The notes under the pieces were generated by a model. The model was not told the origin of the DNA, ran no database searches, and was given only the letters and a program-made list of their open reading frames with translations. Below, piece by piece: positions 1-10,935 of a stretch of DNA of 64,000 bases (the stretch's first letter is position 1; each line of letters opens with the position of its first letter). Origin of the DNA: Castanea sativa (lineage: Eukaryota > Streptophyta > Magnoliopsida > Fagales > Fagaceae); NCBI RefSeq assembly GCF_040712315.1, contig NC_134023.1, positions 13,587,442 through 13,651,441 of the forward strand, given 5' to 3'. Made by a program: the position numbers and the translations under genes.

Positions 1-985
1 GTTTTAAATCTGAAAAGAATCTTACCCCTTACAATTCCCCCTTCCTCCAAAAGAATAAGGAAGCAGTCTGAAATAGGATAAGGTAAAATCCGCCGAATGA
101 CATTCGGGTAATGTTCCTCCTAGTCAAGAGAAACCAAGGCCCTATCGATCCTAGACATCGAACGCTGGTTCAATCCATTAGACCAAGTATAGCTCCCTCC
201 CTTAAGTGGCAAATCAATTAAATTAAGGTCCTCAATAAAGTTAGAAAATTTTTCATAGTCGGAGTAAGTGGTCTGAAATAGGATGAGGTAAAATCCGCTG
301 AATGACATTCGGGTAATGTTCCTCCTAGTCAAGAGGAACCAAGGCCCTATCAATCCTAGACCTCGAACGTTGGTTCAATCCACTAGACCAAGTATAGCTC
401 CCTCCCTTAATTGACAAATCAATTAAATTAAGGTCCTCAATAAACTTAGAAATTTTTTCATAGCCGGAGTAAGACTTGAACCACCCATTTGTTCACTTGG
501 AAAATGAATGATATTGAAATGCCCCATACAACACCATGGAATATTCCAATAACGCCAAATACTAGCCAACTCATCCCACATTTTCCTCCTCAGACTATTA
601 TCATTTGGGCCATACACCTCTGAACATGCCCAAATAAAGCCATCCACCACACTTTGCCATCGGATCGACACTAAAAAAGAACCCACCAAAACTTCCAACT
701 TTTCTAGAACCTTCCTATCCCACATAATCAACACTCTGCCAACCATTTGATCAGCATCTGAAGTAACCGAGTCCACATAAGGACAACTCCATAAACTGCA
801 TACCATCTTTCTATCCATTCCAGCAACCATAGTTTCTTGTAAGTAGACTACATTTCGTTTCCACTCATGTCACAAGCTTTTCACTACAAGATGTTTATAA
901 GATTCGTTCATAACATCCCCAGAAATCATTTTTAGCTTCATAAAGAATCTAACTTCCCATCTACTATTGCAGTTGCACAATTGGC
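1..985 (-). pseudogene. LINE ORF2 endonuclease domain, degenerate
   Basis: ORF2 begins near 960-985 on the minus strand. An HLVVKSL..HEWKRNVVYLQET segment corresponds to the usual start of plant LINE ORF2, where an apurinic-type endonuclease nicks target DNA for target-primed reverse transcription. An open stretch at 830-423 carries VDGFIWACSEVYGPND and then MGHFNIIHFPSE, which is the family GGDFN..R.PSE motif with the catalytic-region Asp changed to His. The [21 protein letters not shown] motif follows at about 250-120 and again in a duplicated block. Stops and the altered motif indicate a non-functional copy, and the reverse transcriptase is beyond the left edge. Confidence 0.8.
66..473. 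repeat. 205-bp tandem duplication inside LINE endonuclease
   Basis: The block starting GTCTGAAATAGGAT at 66 recurs at 271 and stays in register to about 473 (TAGYCGGAGTAAG at 256 and 461), giving two adjacent copies of exactly 205 bp that differ at scattered bases. The duplicated block encodes the SYTWSN part of the endonuclease on the minus strand. It arose after or during decay of the LINE. Confidence 0.85.
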
Positions 986-2399
986 ACTCTACCTCCGATT
1001 ATAATTAACCAAGGGTAACAAATTCCTCAACTCTCTCTTGCCTTTGCCTGCTGATTCTGTAACTTTACGATGAACATTAGCTTCCTTGTGTAACTAGTTG
1101 GCAGCCTCCATCTCACTCTCTAGCCTTTGTAAGTAAGCAATGCATACCTCATGTCTTCCCAAAGCAAGCCCAACCAATTTGCTAAAACCAGGGATTTTGT
1201 ATTTCACCTAGTTGCAAATAGTCTGAGGATTATTGCCACCCCATATCTCAGTACCGTTGTCCAGCTTTATCGACGAAGCCAACCCAAGAGGAGAGATCAT
1301 CTTTAGAGGATTGCATAAGTCCTCCTCACCCAAACCCTATTGTGACTCCACCACTTCACCTTAGTGGGACTCACTGTTGAGATGGACTGATCGAGCTTAA
1401 TAATTGCATTTGGCCTACCACTCATGATCCCATCCCCTAAGTAATACTCGCACCGCCAAGAACAACACTACCTGTGACCCCCAAACTCATAAACCTAGCT
1501 CTCGCCAGACCCAGGAGAAGATCATAAAAGAAAAGGCCAATTAACTGTGATACAAATCGAGAGAACATAGATCGGTAAACCACCATATCAGACTGACCCG
1601 GTGTCACCGTGAGGCTCACTCATGTGTGTCATTGAGAGTGGGATGGAGTTACTTAGGACGACCTTCATTGAAAATATCTCGCTGCGTCACTCGAAATCTG
1701 ACCAAGAATCAGAGATTTTGTAATTGGGCTTGAGGCTTAGGTATATCGCTGACTCAGGAGTTGGCTCGCTTGGGCCAGACTTTGAATTCTCCCCCACCTC
1801 AAATACGCTTAGGCCTCTGAGTAAGTATTAACTAATTTACCAAGGTCCACACAAGACAGGTTGTTATTGTTTGGGCCAAGGCCCACCATTTGTTTGTTTG
1901 TATTTTTGTTCCCCCGTGTAACCTATGATACCTGCCTCTTCCCTTTCTCCTTCACTTCCACAGTCAAACCTTTCTCTGTCCAGCTTAAATTCCCTATAAT
2001 CATGCCTTTTTCCTTTATCAGATTTATTAGAATTCAAACTAAACCTTAATGGAAATCTCTTTTTAATGTTCACCAGGATTTTATCCCCTAGTTTAGCAAT
2101 CGTATTAAAGCACTGGGTTCTCTCTTCTCCCCCACCTACGATTGTCAGACATGGGCTGCCTACCAAAATTTCACTCGACACCACCTGTCCATGTACTGAA
2201 ACCGGTTTCACAACCCTCTTATCTTCTGATAAAGTGTTCCCCTAATCTATTATACCCGGATGTTGTGGTTGATTCCTCCCTCCATTGCTCATGTGATGGC
2301 CTTTTGTGATTTCCACAAAAGGTCTAGAAGTATGAATTCCGGAAATATGTGGCTATGCAATAAATTTTTAGAGGCCTGAACCACTCACTGCGTATTGGG
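986..2399 (-). pseudogene. LINE ORF1, C-terminal part, degenerate
   Basis: Minus-strand reading from 2399 downward continues the ORF1 protein that starts at 10935. It gives AVSGSGL, then after stops a serine/lysine-rich stretch, and an open segment at 2211-1864 that begins KPVSVHGQVVSSEILVG and ends in GGPWPKQ. The rest, down to about 1000, has only short open frames. ORF1 of plant LINEs is an RNA-binding chaperone-like protein, but no zinc knuckle is visible here. Assignment rests on position between the recognisable ORF1 N-terminal domain and ORF2, and on continuity across the insertion at 2400. Confidence 0.55.
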
Positions 2400-3166
2400 C
2401 TTGGAAGCACGGGTCCACCTCTAGGGGCGGCACACCTGTGTCCGACATGCATGGACACGCTGTGCAGCCCTCGATGCGGCTGCATGCGCATCCATGATGA
2501 ATTATTATTGTTATTATTATTATTTTTTTCATTTTTCGATTTGGCCCGATATTGGTTTGATTTGGTTCAAAACTGGCTAATTCGGTCCAAAATGGGCCGA
2601 ATTGGAAAACAAAAAGGGTTGAAGTAAGTTTTTTTTTTTTCAATAGGGTAAAAAATATCAGCAAGTCTTGACGCTTTCAAGTCTCACCGTTAGTAGAACA
2701 AAGAAGGTGAAAGAAAAAAAAAAAATGAAGATCAACATGGATTGATGGAGTAGAAACAATATGACTTTGTGAAAGGAAAGAAAAAAGAAAAAAGAAAAAG
2801 AGAAGATGAGAATGAGAATAAGAGGAGAGCTTGGAGAAAGAGCTTTGAGACATAGTGATAAGAGATTCAAGAGAGCGCTGGGACAAAATGAAATAAAGTT
2901 ACAATTGGACAAGGTAGGGCTGTCCACCACTTGCCCGGACTCGAAGACTTGCCTAGTACCTGACGATCTCCACCCGAGAACCACCTGATCCAAGCGGTGG
3001 TTCAGTCAGCCGCGGGTCGCCGACAATAGGACCCGACGTTGTCGGTTCAAGTGGCGGTTTGGTTGTTTGAGAACCTAATGAACCCGACCCACTCGAAGAC
3101 TTCTTCTCTCCGCGTCAAAACTCTGGTAAGCTTGGCTTTAATTCTGCCGATATTAGGTGATCTTGG

Positions 3167-3226
3167 CTAGATCTTGATAGATCCAGCTAGATTTCGATAG
3201 ATCCAGCTAGATCTCTATAGATCTGA
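3167..3226. repeat. 20-bp tandem repeat, three copies
   Basis: Three head-to-tail units of the form CTAGATYTYKATAGATCCAG lie within the left arm of the hAT-like element. Related AGATCTGG/AGATTTGG words recur at 3240 and on the far side of the LINE at 9380-9425. Confidence 0.75.
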
Positions 3227-3493
3227 AGGAATATCGGCCAAATCTTGTTAGATCTGGTGGAACTGCATTACTTCTAGATAGAAGGAATGTCAAACTTTTG
3301 GAGCTGTTTATGGAGTCAGGTCCATCTCCCAATAAATTCTTGGTAATTAGCCCTACTAAATCTGAACTTGTCATCTTCAAAAAATCGAGTGATTTAGCAA
3401 TTTATTGCTCTTCATTGAAGTCCTTGGAATGAGTTCCAGCTACTAGAGGCGGTGTTCTTGCTGGCAGAGAGGCCTGGCTACCTAGAATGAGTC

Positions 3494-5617
3494 ATGGATT
3501 GTGCTGTCCATCTTTTTTTTTTTTTTTTTTTAGTTTGTTGGTTTCCCTCTTGTTTTTTTTGTTTGTTTTGTTCTATGGGGGGCTCTACGTTTGTTTTCAT
3601 TAAATCAAAAGCTTTTGAGTTTGTTGTTGAGGAGGGGGGAACATTCTGCTTGTTACGTATTTATGAAAGAGGTCGAAATTCATTATGTTATGTTTGTATG
3701 GGGAAGGAGAGTTCTATGATAATCTTGACTCACATTGAGGAATTGATTTCTAAGCAATCTCTAGGTCAGTTTGCAAGAGCAGTGAGGGAGGGTGATAAAG
3801 TCTTCATTATGCAAGTGGTGTCCAATGCCCATGGTTCTTTCTTGATGCTATCTGAATTATGTAGAGGCAGACGTAAAGGATCCATAGTAATTCTGGAGGG
3901 GAAGTTGGGGAGTGGTTGGAGAGGCTTTGGAATTCATATGAGAAAGGCGATAGTTCCTGTACGATAGGGCATCCGTGGTAACCAAAAAGGTGTCTCCAAG
4001 GCAGTCACGGTGGCGGTGGAGAAACCATGGAAGAAAGGTGGTGGGGTAGGAAATAAAGGAAAGGAGAGAATCTTGGAAATGCAATTTTTATTTTTATTAT
4101 TATTATTATTAAGATAGAATTTCTACTCTAAGTGTATAAGTGTGTGAAATCTCTAGAAGTGTATATGTGTGTGAAGGTTTTCAGGAGTGTATATGTGTGA
4201 AGCTCCCTGGAGACCTCCGATTTTTACTTCTTACACCCATAAACACTTATACTTGTGGAATAACCATCACATTCAGGTACAAACAGGACGATTTCTGGTC
4301 ATCATGTGCCCTCGAAGGCAATTCTGAGAAGGTGAAGGCGCAATTAGGGGCGGATGTTATGTCTGTCATTAGTGGTATTGTGAGTAGTGGTATCAAAGAT
4401 ACGCTGGCTTTAGATATTTATTTGCGTGTTGAGCGTGGGAAGGAAGGCAATTGGGGCGTGATTACTTCTAAAGTCGGTGAGGTAGATTCAAATTCTGTTG
4501 AGCTTACTGGGACAAAGCCAGATATTACGGTACTGCCTAAAGACAATGGGCTGAAGTCCAAGTTGTCTTCACTGCCTTAAGAAATTGGGCCGAAGCCCAA
4601 TTTGGCTGTTTGGAAGCCTACTGGTGTGAAATAGAATGGGCCTGCCTTTAAGCCCAAAACCCAGCAACCAAACTCTGATAAAAGACTAGAGGCGTGTCCT
4701 CAAAAAGTTCCAACCCAGCCAAGTGTCTCAAGTATTGCTCCGACGCAGCTTGCAACTAAAGTTTCGGCTCTGGTCTCTCCGATTGTTGGTGATTCTTCTT
4801 CTTCAGGTTTGCTTTAGGCAAGTGTTAGCAAGGCTGTTCCAATTTCTAATGGTCCGTTTGTGAAGGATGTAGCTTCGCACCATACGATATTGTGAGGGTC
4901 AGATTTAGAGGAGGGTGAGGTTGTTTCGATAACATTAACTCGAAGTTTGGAGGCGCTTGACCATGTTTCTGATGATGGGTTACATAACCAATGCTCGTCA
5001 AGTAGGGATTTTGTTGGTGATTGGGAAAAGTATGGGGAAATTCTAAAGATTGGGTGCTTCAGCTTCGTGATGGGAGGCAAATAGCAATTCCACTTTCTCT
5101 ATATAGGTCTCCAGAGACATTGACAGATTACTCAGGCTCAGAGGGTGGTAATGTTCCAGGTACAGATTCTTTTCTTGGTGATGGACAAATTACTAGTTTG
5201 GTTGATGAGTGTGATGGTGCAATGGATTATGCTTCTGTTGATATGGGTTTGGAGTATGAGGTATGGAAATCTGATGAGGGTATTTTGCCCTTCGAATGTA
5301 GTGGTGAGCAGTTGGTTATGGCTCCATTGGCAACTGAAAATCCTGCGGAGTCTGAGAGTAAGCCTATGGAGGCGTTTGAGAGGAACCCAATGGAGGTTGG
5401 GAGTTTGGAAAAAATTGATAGTAGTCATTTATCTCTTTGGGTGATCAATAGGATCAAAGCTCTCAAGAAATTTGTGAAGACTTCATTGGAGGGCTTTGAA
5501 GAGCAGGTTACGGGTTTGTTCTTTGCTCTAGAAGATAGGAGAAAAACAGAAGTTGCAAGAGGAAGGAGCACAAAAGAAAATGGTCAAGGTGGGGCAGAAG
5601 GTTCACTGGGAACTTAA
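3494..5617 (+). pseudogene. LINE ORF1, degenerate
   Basis: Three open segments (3494-3967, 4140-4580, 5021-5617) separated by stops. The first holds a roughly 100-residue domain (FEFVVEEGG near 3616, then YERGR, EGDKVFIMQ, GSIVILEGK, GWRGFGIHMRKA) that matches, with the same spacing, the domain encoded on the minus strand at 10935-10550. The last segment is acidic and Ser/Glu-rich and ends with a helical, charged stretch just before ORF2. A small segment near 4110-4210 with a repeated GTGTATATGTGTGTGAA motif interrupts the frame and resembles a dispersed sequence at 58427-58470. By analogy ORF1 would bind the element RNA; the domain itself I cannot name with certainty. Confidence 0.65.
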
Positions 5618-5693
5618 AAATTTGGCAAGTACCTGGAGTGGGGAAACTGACTCAAGATGGGTTAGTAGGGATCGGGCTATTGTGGTACATCAA

Positions 5694-8600
5694 TGCACCT
5701 GAAAATTCTTTTATTGAATATTAGGGGCTTGAATGAGCAGGAAAAAAGGCTCCAGTTAGAAACTTGATTAGGAATTGGAGGGCTGATATTGTCTCTCTCC
5801 AAGAAACTAAATTGAAGCTTATAACTCAAGGAATTATTCGTAATCTGTGGGGTGGTCAGCATGTGGATTGGGTTTATTTAGGTTCTGTGGGTGCTTCTGG
5901 AGGGGTATTATGATGTGGGACAGAAGGGTGGTGGAGATTGTGGAGGAAGCGGTGGGTCATTTTTTGGTTTCTTGTAGGTTTGAAAATGTGGTTGATCAAT
6001 TTGAATGGGCATTTACTGGAGTTTATGGGCCCAATTCTGACAGGGACAGAAGATTGTTATGGGAGGATCTATCTGGTTTATGCAGTTGGTGGAATGTACC
6101 TTGGGGTGTAGGAGGAGATTTTAATGTTATGCGATTTCCCTCTGAATGTTTGGGCTTTGTCTTTTTTACTCAGGCTATGCATCAGTTCTTTGATTTTATC
6201 TCTGAACATGGGTTGATTGATCTACCGTTAGAAGGGGGGAGTTTCACTTGGTCAAATTCTCGTGAGGGTGTTTACAGGTCGAGGTTGGATAGATTTCTTG
6301 TGACACCAATTTAGGAGGTTAAGTTTCCTTCTGTTTGTCAAAAGCGGTTGTCTAGGTTGCTATCGGACTACATTCCGATTCTTCTATAGGGAGGCAATTT
6401 TCATAGAGGAAGGAGGCCTTTTAGGTTTTAAAAGATGAGGGTTTTGTAGAAAGGATACACTCTTGGTGGGAGTCTTATCATTTTTATGGAGCTCCTAGTT
6501 TTGTTTTAGCAAATAAATTGAAGGCTTCGAAGGTTGATCTCAAGAGATAGAATGTGGAGGAGTTTGGTAATGTAGAAGAAAGAGGGAAGAAGTTGTGGAA
6601 TGATCTTTGGGGGTTAGAGACTGTTGAGGAAAGTCGTATTCTCACAGTAGAGGGAAAGCTGGATAAGGAAAGGATTAGTGGAGAGTTGGAAAAATGATGT
6701 GGCTGGAAGAAATTTGTTGGAGGTAGAAATCAAGAGTATTTTGCATTAAAGAAGGTGATAGGAACACAAGATTCTTCCATCTTATGGCCAACTCTCATAT
6801 ACGGTTTAATTCTATTGATAGCTTATGGAGGATGGGGTGATGACTTTCGACCAGGGATCCATTGCGGAATGTGTTACTCATTTTTATTGAAGGCTTTACT
6901 CTAAAATTGAGGTTCATCAACCTGTTCTGGATGATGTGGAGTTTGGAAGAATTTCTGAGGAAGATGCTTTGTGGTTGGATAGACCTTTTGAAGAGGATGA
7001 AGTGTTTGGGGTGCTTAGTGGATTCAATGGTGATAAGTCACCAAGTCTAGATGGTTTCTCCATGGTTTTTTTTCAATCTTGCTAGAGCATTCTAAAATCA
7101 GATATTATGGCTGTCCGTCATAATTTCCATGAGCAAGTTGTGTTTGAAAGAAGTCTTAATGTTTCTTTCCTTGCCTTCATTTCCAAGAAACTTGATGCTA
7201 TGGAGGTGAAGGATTTTCGTCCTATTTGTTTGATAGGAGGGATGTATAAGATTATATCTAAGGTTTTGGCCAATTGTTTGGGTGGTGCATAGTCTTATAT
7301 CATATTCTTAAAATGCCTTTGTGAAAGGTAGGCAGATTTTTGATTCTGTTTTAATTGTTTCTGAATGTATAGACAGTAGGATGAAGACGGGGTGCCAGGG
7401 CTTATTTGCAAGTTTGATGTTGAGAAAGCTTAAGATCATGTGAATTGGAAGTTTCTTATGTATTTGCTTAAGCGATGTGGCTTTTCAGAAAAATGGAAAA
7501 AGTGGATTATGTGGTGTATATTAACTGTCAAATTTTCTATTCTAATTAGTGGTAGTCTGGTTGATTTTTTGGAAGCACTAGGGGTGTTCATTTAGGGGAC
7601 CTATTATCTCTGCTCCTTTTTGATATTGTTATGGAGGCTTTGAGTCGTATGTTGGATGCAACTACTATGTTGAGATGCAACTACTATGTTGAGACAGTTT
7701 TCTGGCTTCTGAGTAGTTGATAACGGTGTCCCATCTCTTATTTACTAATGATACACTTATTTTTTGCGATGTTGACTCAAATTATTTAGCTGCTTTACGT
7801 GGGATTCTAGCCAGATTTGAAGTGGTATCAAGGTTAAAAATTAACTTACTGAAGTTAGAATTTGTACCAGTTGGTAATGTGCCTAATATGGAGGAATTAG
7901 TGGAGATTTTGGGTTGTTAGCAGTCTTCACTTCCTTTGAAATATTTGGGCCTTCCGTTGGGTGCTTCCCATAAAGAGGAGACAATTTGGAACCTTATTTT
8001 GGAGAAGATGGAGCAACGTCTAACTAGGTGGAAGAGGTATTTATCTAAGGGGGGCAAAGTAACTCTTATTAAGAGTACTTTGTCTAGTTTACCTACTTAT
8101 TTCCTTTCTTTCCTTCCTATTTCAGTAAAGGTGGCTAATTGTATGGAGAAAATACAAAGAGACTTTCTTTGGAGTGGTATTGATGCTCCTAAGGTTCCTC
8201 TGGTGGAATGGGCTAAGGTTTGTATGCCGGTGCAGAATGGTGGTTTAGGGATTCAACATTTAATTTTGCTTTGTTAGGCAAATGGTTGTGGAGATATAGA
8301 ATGGAGAGAGATGCCCTTTGGAGGAAGGTCATTGAGGCTGAATAGGGGGATGAAGGGGGTGGTACCAAACTGGTTTTAGGGACCTACAGTGTTAGTGTGT
8401 GGAAATCCATTAGAAGTGGTTGGCTGGACTTTGCTAAATTTCTTCGGTTTGATGTGGGTGATGGTACTAGGATAAAGTTTTGGGAGGATGTATGGTGTAG
8501 GATTGTTCTCTTAAGGAAGCATTTCCATAATTTTATAGTATTAGTTGGGCAAGGGTGTTTTTTGTGTCGGAGGTGATGTGTTTCTCTAATGGGAGGCTTC

Positions 8601-9304
8601 ATTGGGATATTTAGTTCCGTCCTCCACCACAAGATTGGGAGTCAAAATTATTTGATCTTTTTTGGGTTATGCTTTATTCCACGAATGTGTGGGGCGTTGT
8701 TGATGAAAAACTTTGTTGGAAGCCAGCAATGAGGAGAGGTTTTGAGGTTCGAGGCTTCCGTCACTCTTTATCTTCTTCTGTCATTGATTTTCCTTAGAAA
8801 ATGGTGTGGCAATTAAAGGTTCCTCCTCGAGTAGTGTTCTTTTCTTGGACTGCTGCCTTAGGTAAGGTCTTAACTACGGATAATTTTTGCAAGAGGCACA
8901 TTGCAGTGTTAGAGTAGTACTTTATATGTAAAAGGTGTGAGGAATCGGTGATACATCTGCTTCTTTATTGTTTTATAGCATATGAGTTGTGGTCTATGGT
9001 TTTTTATTTGTTTGCTATACATTAGGTTATGTTGTATAAAGTTAGTGAGGTGTTAGCTTCTTGGCAGGGGAAGTTTGGTAGACATTGAAGTATAGGTTTA
9101 AGGAGGTTTGTGCCACATTGTTTGTTTTGGTGCTTATGGCAGGAGCGGAATGTTGGATGCTTCGAGGATTGTGAACGGTCTCTTTGTGACAATAACAATA
9201 AGTTTTTCTTTTTCCGTACTCTCCTTGAGTGGAGTTTAGTTTTGCCTTCCTATTCTTGTTTTTCTCTCCCTGATCTTATAGATCGTTGTAATTTGGGTTT
9301 TTGA
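5694..9304 (+). pseudogene. LINE ORF2 polyprotein (endonuclease, RT, zf-RVT), degenerate
   Basis: Starts at ATG 5694 (MHLKILLLNIRGLNEQEKR), the usual beginning of plant LINE ORF2. The endonuclease carries [13 protein letters not shown] (about 6105-6145) and [16 protein letters not shown] (about 6235-6300). Reverse transcriptase pieces follow: DFRPICLIGGMYKIISKVLA (7213-7272), then the active-site box at about 7738-7765, which reads FTNDTLIF where the family has FADDTLIF, and KYLGLPLG (7939-7962) with GGLGIQHL. A zinc-binding C-terminal domain occupies about 8750-9000 (VWQLKVPPRVVFFSWTA, then CxxCEESVIHLLLYC). The Asp-to-Asn change plus numerous stops mean it is inactive. The reading ends at a stop at 9304, about 70 bp before the A-rich tail. 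Confidence 0.85.
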
Positions 9305-9613
9305 TATGTGCCATTGTAGTACACTTCCAGTGTACTTGGTTGGTTTTTTAATAAATTTTTTTATTACTTATAAAAAAAAGATTTGGCTAGATCTGACAAG
9401 ATTTGGCCAAATTTCAACCAAAATCTGGCATTATCGACAAACTCGAAACCGATTGATACACACTTGAAAACCTGAAAACACATACAACCCGACCTGGTTG
9501 ATTCGAAATTTCATTCGGGTTGGTTGCGGGTTAAAATCTTCCCCACCCGTTAATGTTGGGTCGAGTTCAAGTTGGGCACAAACTTGACCTAGCCCGACCC
9601 GTAGACAGCCCTA

Positions 9614-10400
9614 GGAGTAGGTGATTTGATATTTGATAATATGCCTTCATAGTTTCACGTGGGTGGGTTGGGAAATGGGAAAAAGTAGGTTGCAAAACCT
9701 TCTGGGAAGGTTACTTAAACAATTAAACAAATTTTTATTTTTATCTTTAAAAGAAAAGCCTTATATAAATATTTTATAATAATAATTCCACTTTGTTTAT
9801 GATTTTAAAAAGACTATAATAATTTTTTATGGGAAAATTTATTATTATTAGTTATGGCTTACAAAAATGTCAAAAATACCTCTAATCTAATTATATAATC
9901 TTTATTCTTCAAAAATAAAAAATAGGGTTAAAATTATAATTCAACAAAATTAAAAAAAGGACCCCTAGGGAAACTTTTTCCCTAAAATTTAGCACACTTT
10001 TTATCTAAACATATCTCACACACGTTTGATACATTTGTTTCCTAAAAACTAGCACACACTTACCCCATTTCAATTCCTAAATTTTAGTTTTTTAAAAGTC
10101 CTTTCCTTTGTAACATCACTGACAATAGATAAATTCAAATTGAAAAATTATATTAACTCAAAATTAAAAAAGAGCCTCATCGCACGTGTGGAGTACGTGT
10201 GATGATTCTAGTAGTTGTTGTTGTTGTTGTTCTTCTTCTTCTTCAGCAATCTCGGTAATTTTGACTTGGTATGCCAAAATAGGCTTGTACTGAAATATAC
10301 CATTCCAATGGACAAACCGAAATGGGTGCCGATACAGTATTAATAACATTGGGCAAAACACTCCGTTATGACTTTAGTTTAAAGAAAAAAAACCCTAAAA
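9614..10400. other. AT-rich interior of the TIR element
   Basis: Between the hAT-like insertion and the conserved right end of the 2400-10549 element there is AT-rich sequence with no coding signal. A CTT/GTT trinucleotide run lies at 10208-10245. A segment at about 10260-10340 (reverse complement reads TACTGTATCGGCACCCATT) resembles the palindromic element at 47772-48272. The sister copy at 21769-22369 lacks most of this, so part of it may be another insertion. Confidence 0.4.
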
Positions 10401-10549
10401 TTGGTATATGTTTACCATTATATGAAAAAATATGCTTAGTAATATATAGAAAATATATTTAATAATTTATTAATAATCATATCTTGCTGCACCCGCACCT
10501 TACTTTTTCAAAAACTACAGAGTTGCCATACCGCACCCGTGCTTCCTAG

Positions 10550-10935
10550 GTATTGGGTTGGTTCCAACATCTTTCTTAATTCAATCCTCAAAACTTTCAC
10601 CAATGTTTTGCTTTGCCTTCAAGAATAATAATAGACCTCTTAGACCCAACCTTGAGTTTAGTCAATAATAGGAAGTGTCCAAAGGAATTTGAACTTCGTT
10701 GAAGAGTGTACGCAATATCACCTTCCCTGAATGTAAAAAATTCCTTGGGATTAACCCCCACGACGGTGTGTTTAGTAGTCTTCATCAACCATTGTGCCAC
10801 ATCCTTACACATAAAAACTGACCTCATGAAAAACTTGCCCCGTTCAAAAATCCTTAATGAAAAATAACGCTCCCTTCCTCTATCACCAACTGAAAAAGTT
10901 TGGATCCAGTAAAGAAATTGCGAACACCTCCCATG
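10550..10935 (-). pseudogene. LINE ORF1, N-terminal domain (5' piece of split LINE)
   Basis: Minus-strand reading, with frameshifts, gives LFQLVIEEG, RYFSLRIFERGK, MRSVFMCKDVAQWLM, FFTFREGDIAYTLQRSSN, GHFLLLTKLKVG, RSIIILEGKAKHW and RKMLEPTQY. The same order of motifs occurs in the plus-strand LINE at 3570-3967. The frame runs into GTATTGGG (read as its complement) exactly where the 2400-10549 element begins, and continues beyond that element at 2399. This makes it the 5' half of the minus-strand LINE. Function is unknown beyond membership of a LINE ORF1. Confidence 0.75.

Larger units (their letters stand above)
1..2399 (-). mobile_element. LINE (L1-like) retrotransposon, 3' part of a split copy
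   Basis: Minus-strand non-LTR retrotransposon. Read right to left it holds the C-terminal part of ORF1 and then the endonuclease start of ORF2, and it runs off the left window edge. Its 5' piece lies at 10550-10935. The two pieces were separated by the element at 2400-10549: the last codons before the break (RKMLEPTQY, minus strand from 10600 to 10550) continue with AVSGSGL at 2391 and below, and the 8-bp string GTATTGGG is present at both sides. Stops and frameshifts are frequent, so the copy is dead. The L1/RTE-type assignment rests on the endonuclease motifs; the reverse transcriptase lies outside the window. Confidence 0.8.
3250..9378 (+). mobile_element. LINE (L1-like) retrotransposon, near full length, degenerate
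   Basis: Plus-strand LINE with ORF1 (about 3494-5617), ORF2 (5694-9304: endonuclease, reverse transcriptase, zinc-binding C-terminal domain) and a short A-rich tail at 9373-9379. It sits inside the hAT-like element; matching sequence resumes at 9380. The exact 5' end is not fixed and I could not find a convincing target duplication because the target itself is repetitive. Many stops and frameshifts, plus an altered catalytic motif, show it is inactive. It is a different copy from the minus-strand LINE around it but shares the ORF1 domain. Confidence 0.85.
2915..9613. mobile_element. hAT-like non-autonomous element interrupted by a LINE
   Basis: The inverted ends TAGGGCTGTC (2915-2924) and GACAGCCCTA (9604-9613) are flanked by GGACAAGG (2907-2914) and GGAGTAGG (9614-9621), a 6-of-8 match that fits an aged 8-bp hAT duplication. 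Subterminal sequence on both sides is rich in GGGTCGGGTT-type motifs, as in many plant hAT MITEs. The interior (about 3250-9378) is a plus-strand LINE, so the element itself is only about 0.6 kb. No transposase is visible. Confidence 0.65.
2400..10549 (-). mobile_element. TIR DNA transposon (hAT-like, non-autonomous) carrying nested insertions
   Basis: The ends are inverted repeats: CTTGGAAGCACGGGT at 2400 and, reverse-complemented from 10549, CTAGGAAGCACGGGT. They are flanked by a perfect 8-bp duplication, GTATTGGG, at 2392-2399 and 10550-10557. A sister copy in the opposite orientation lies at 21769-22369 with its own perfect 8-bp duplication, and subterminal sequence matches at both ends (for example a TTTTTGAAAAARTARGGTGCGGGTG-like tract near 10490-10520 and 21830-21855). 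The 8-bp duplication is typical of hAT elements. No transposase is visible. Most of its length is the element inserted at 2915-9613. It inserted into ORF1 of the minus-strand LINE. Confidence 0.82.

Noticed and set aside
2368..2664. 98-codon minus-strand frame
   Set aside because: Covers the terminal region of the TIR element at 2400-10549; the sister copy has no such frame.
3250..9400. Target-site duplication for the plus-strand LINE
   Set aside because: AGATCT/AGATTTGG words occur on both sides, but they belong to the repetitive arms of the hAT-like element, so no specific duplication can be claimed.
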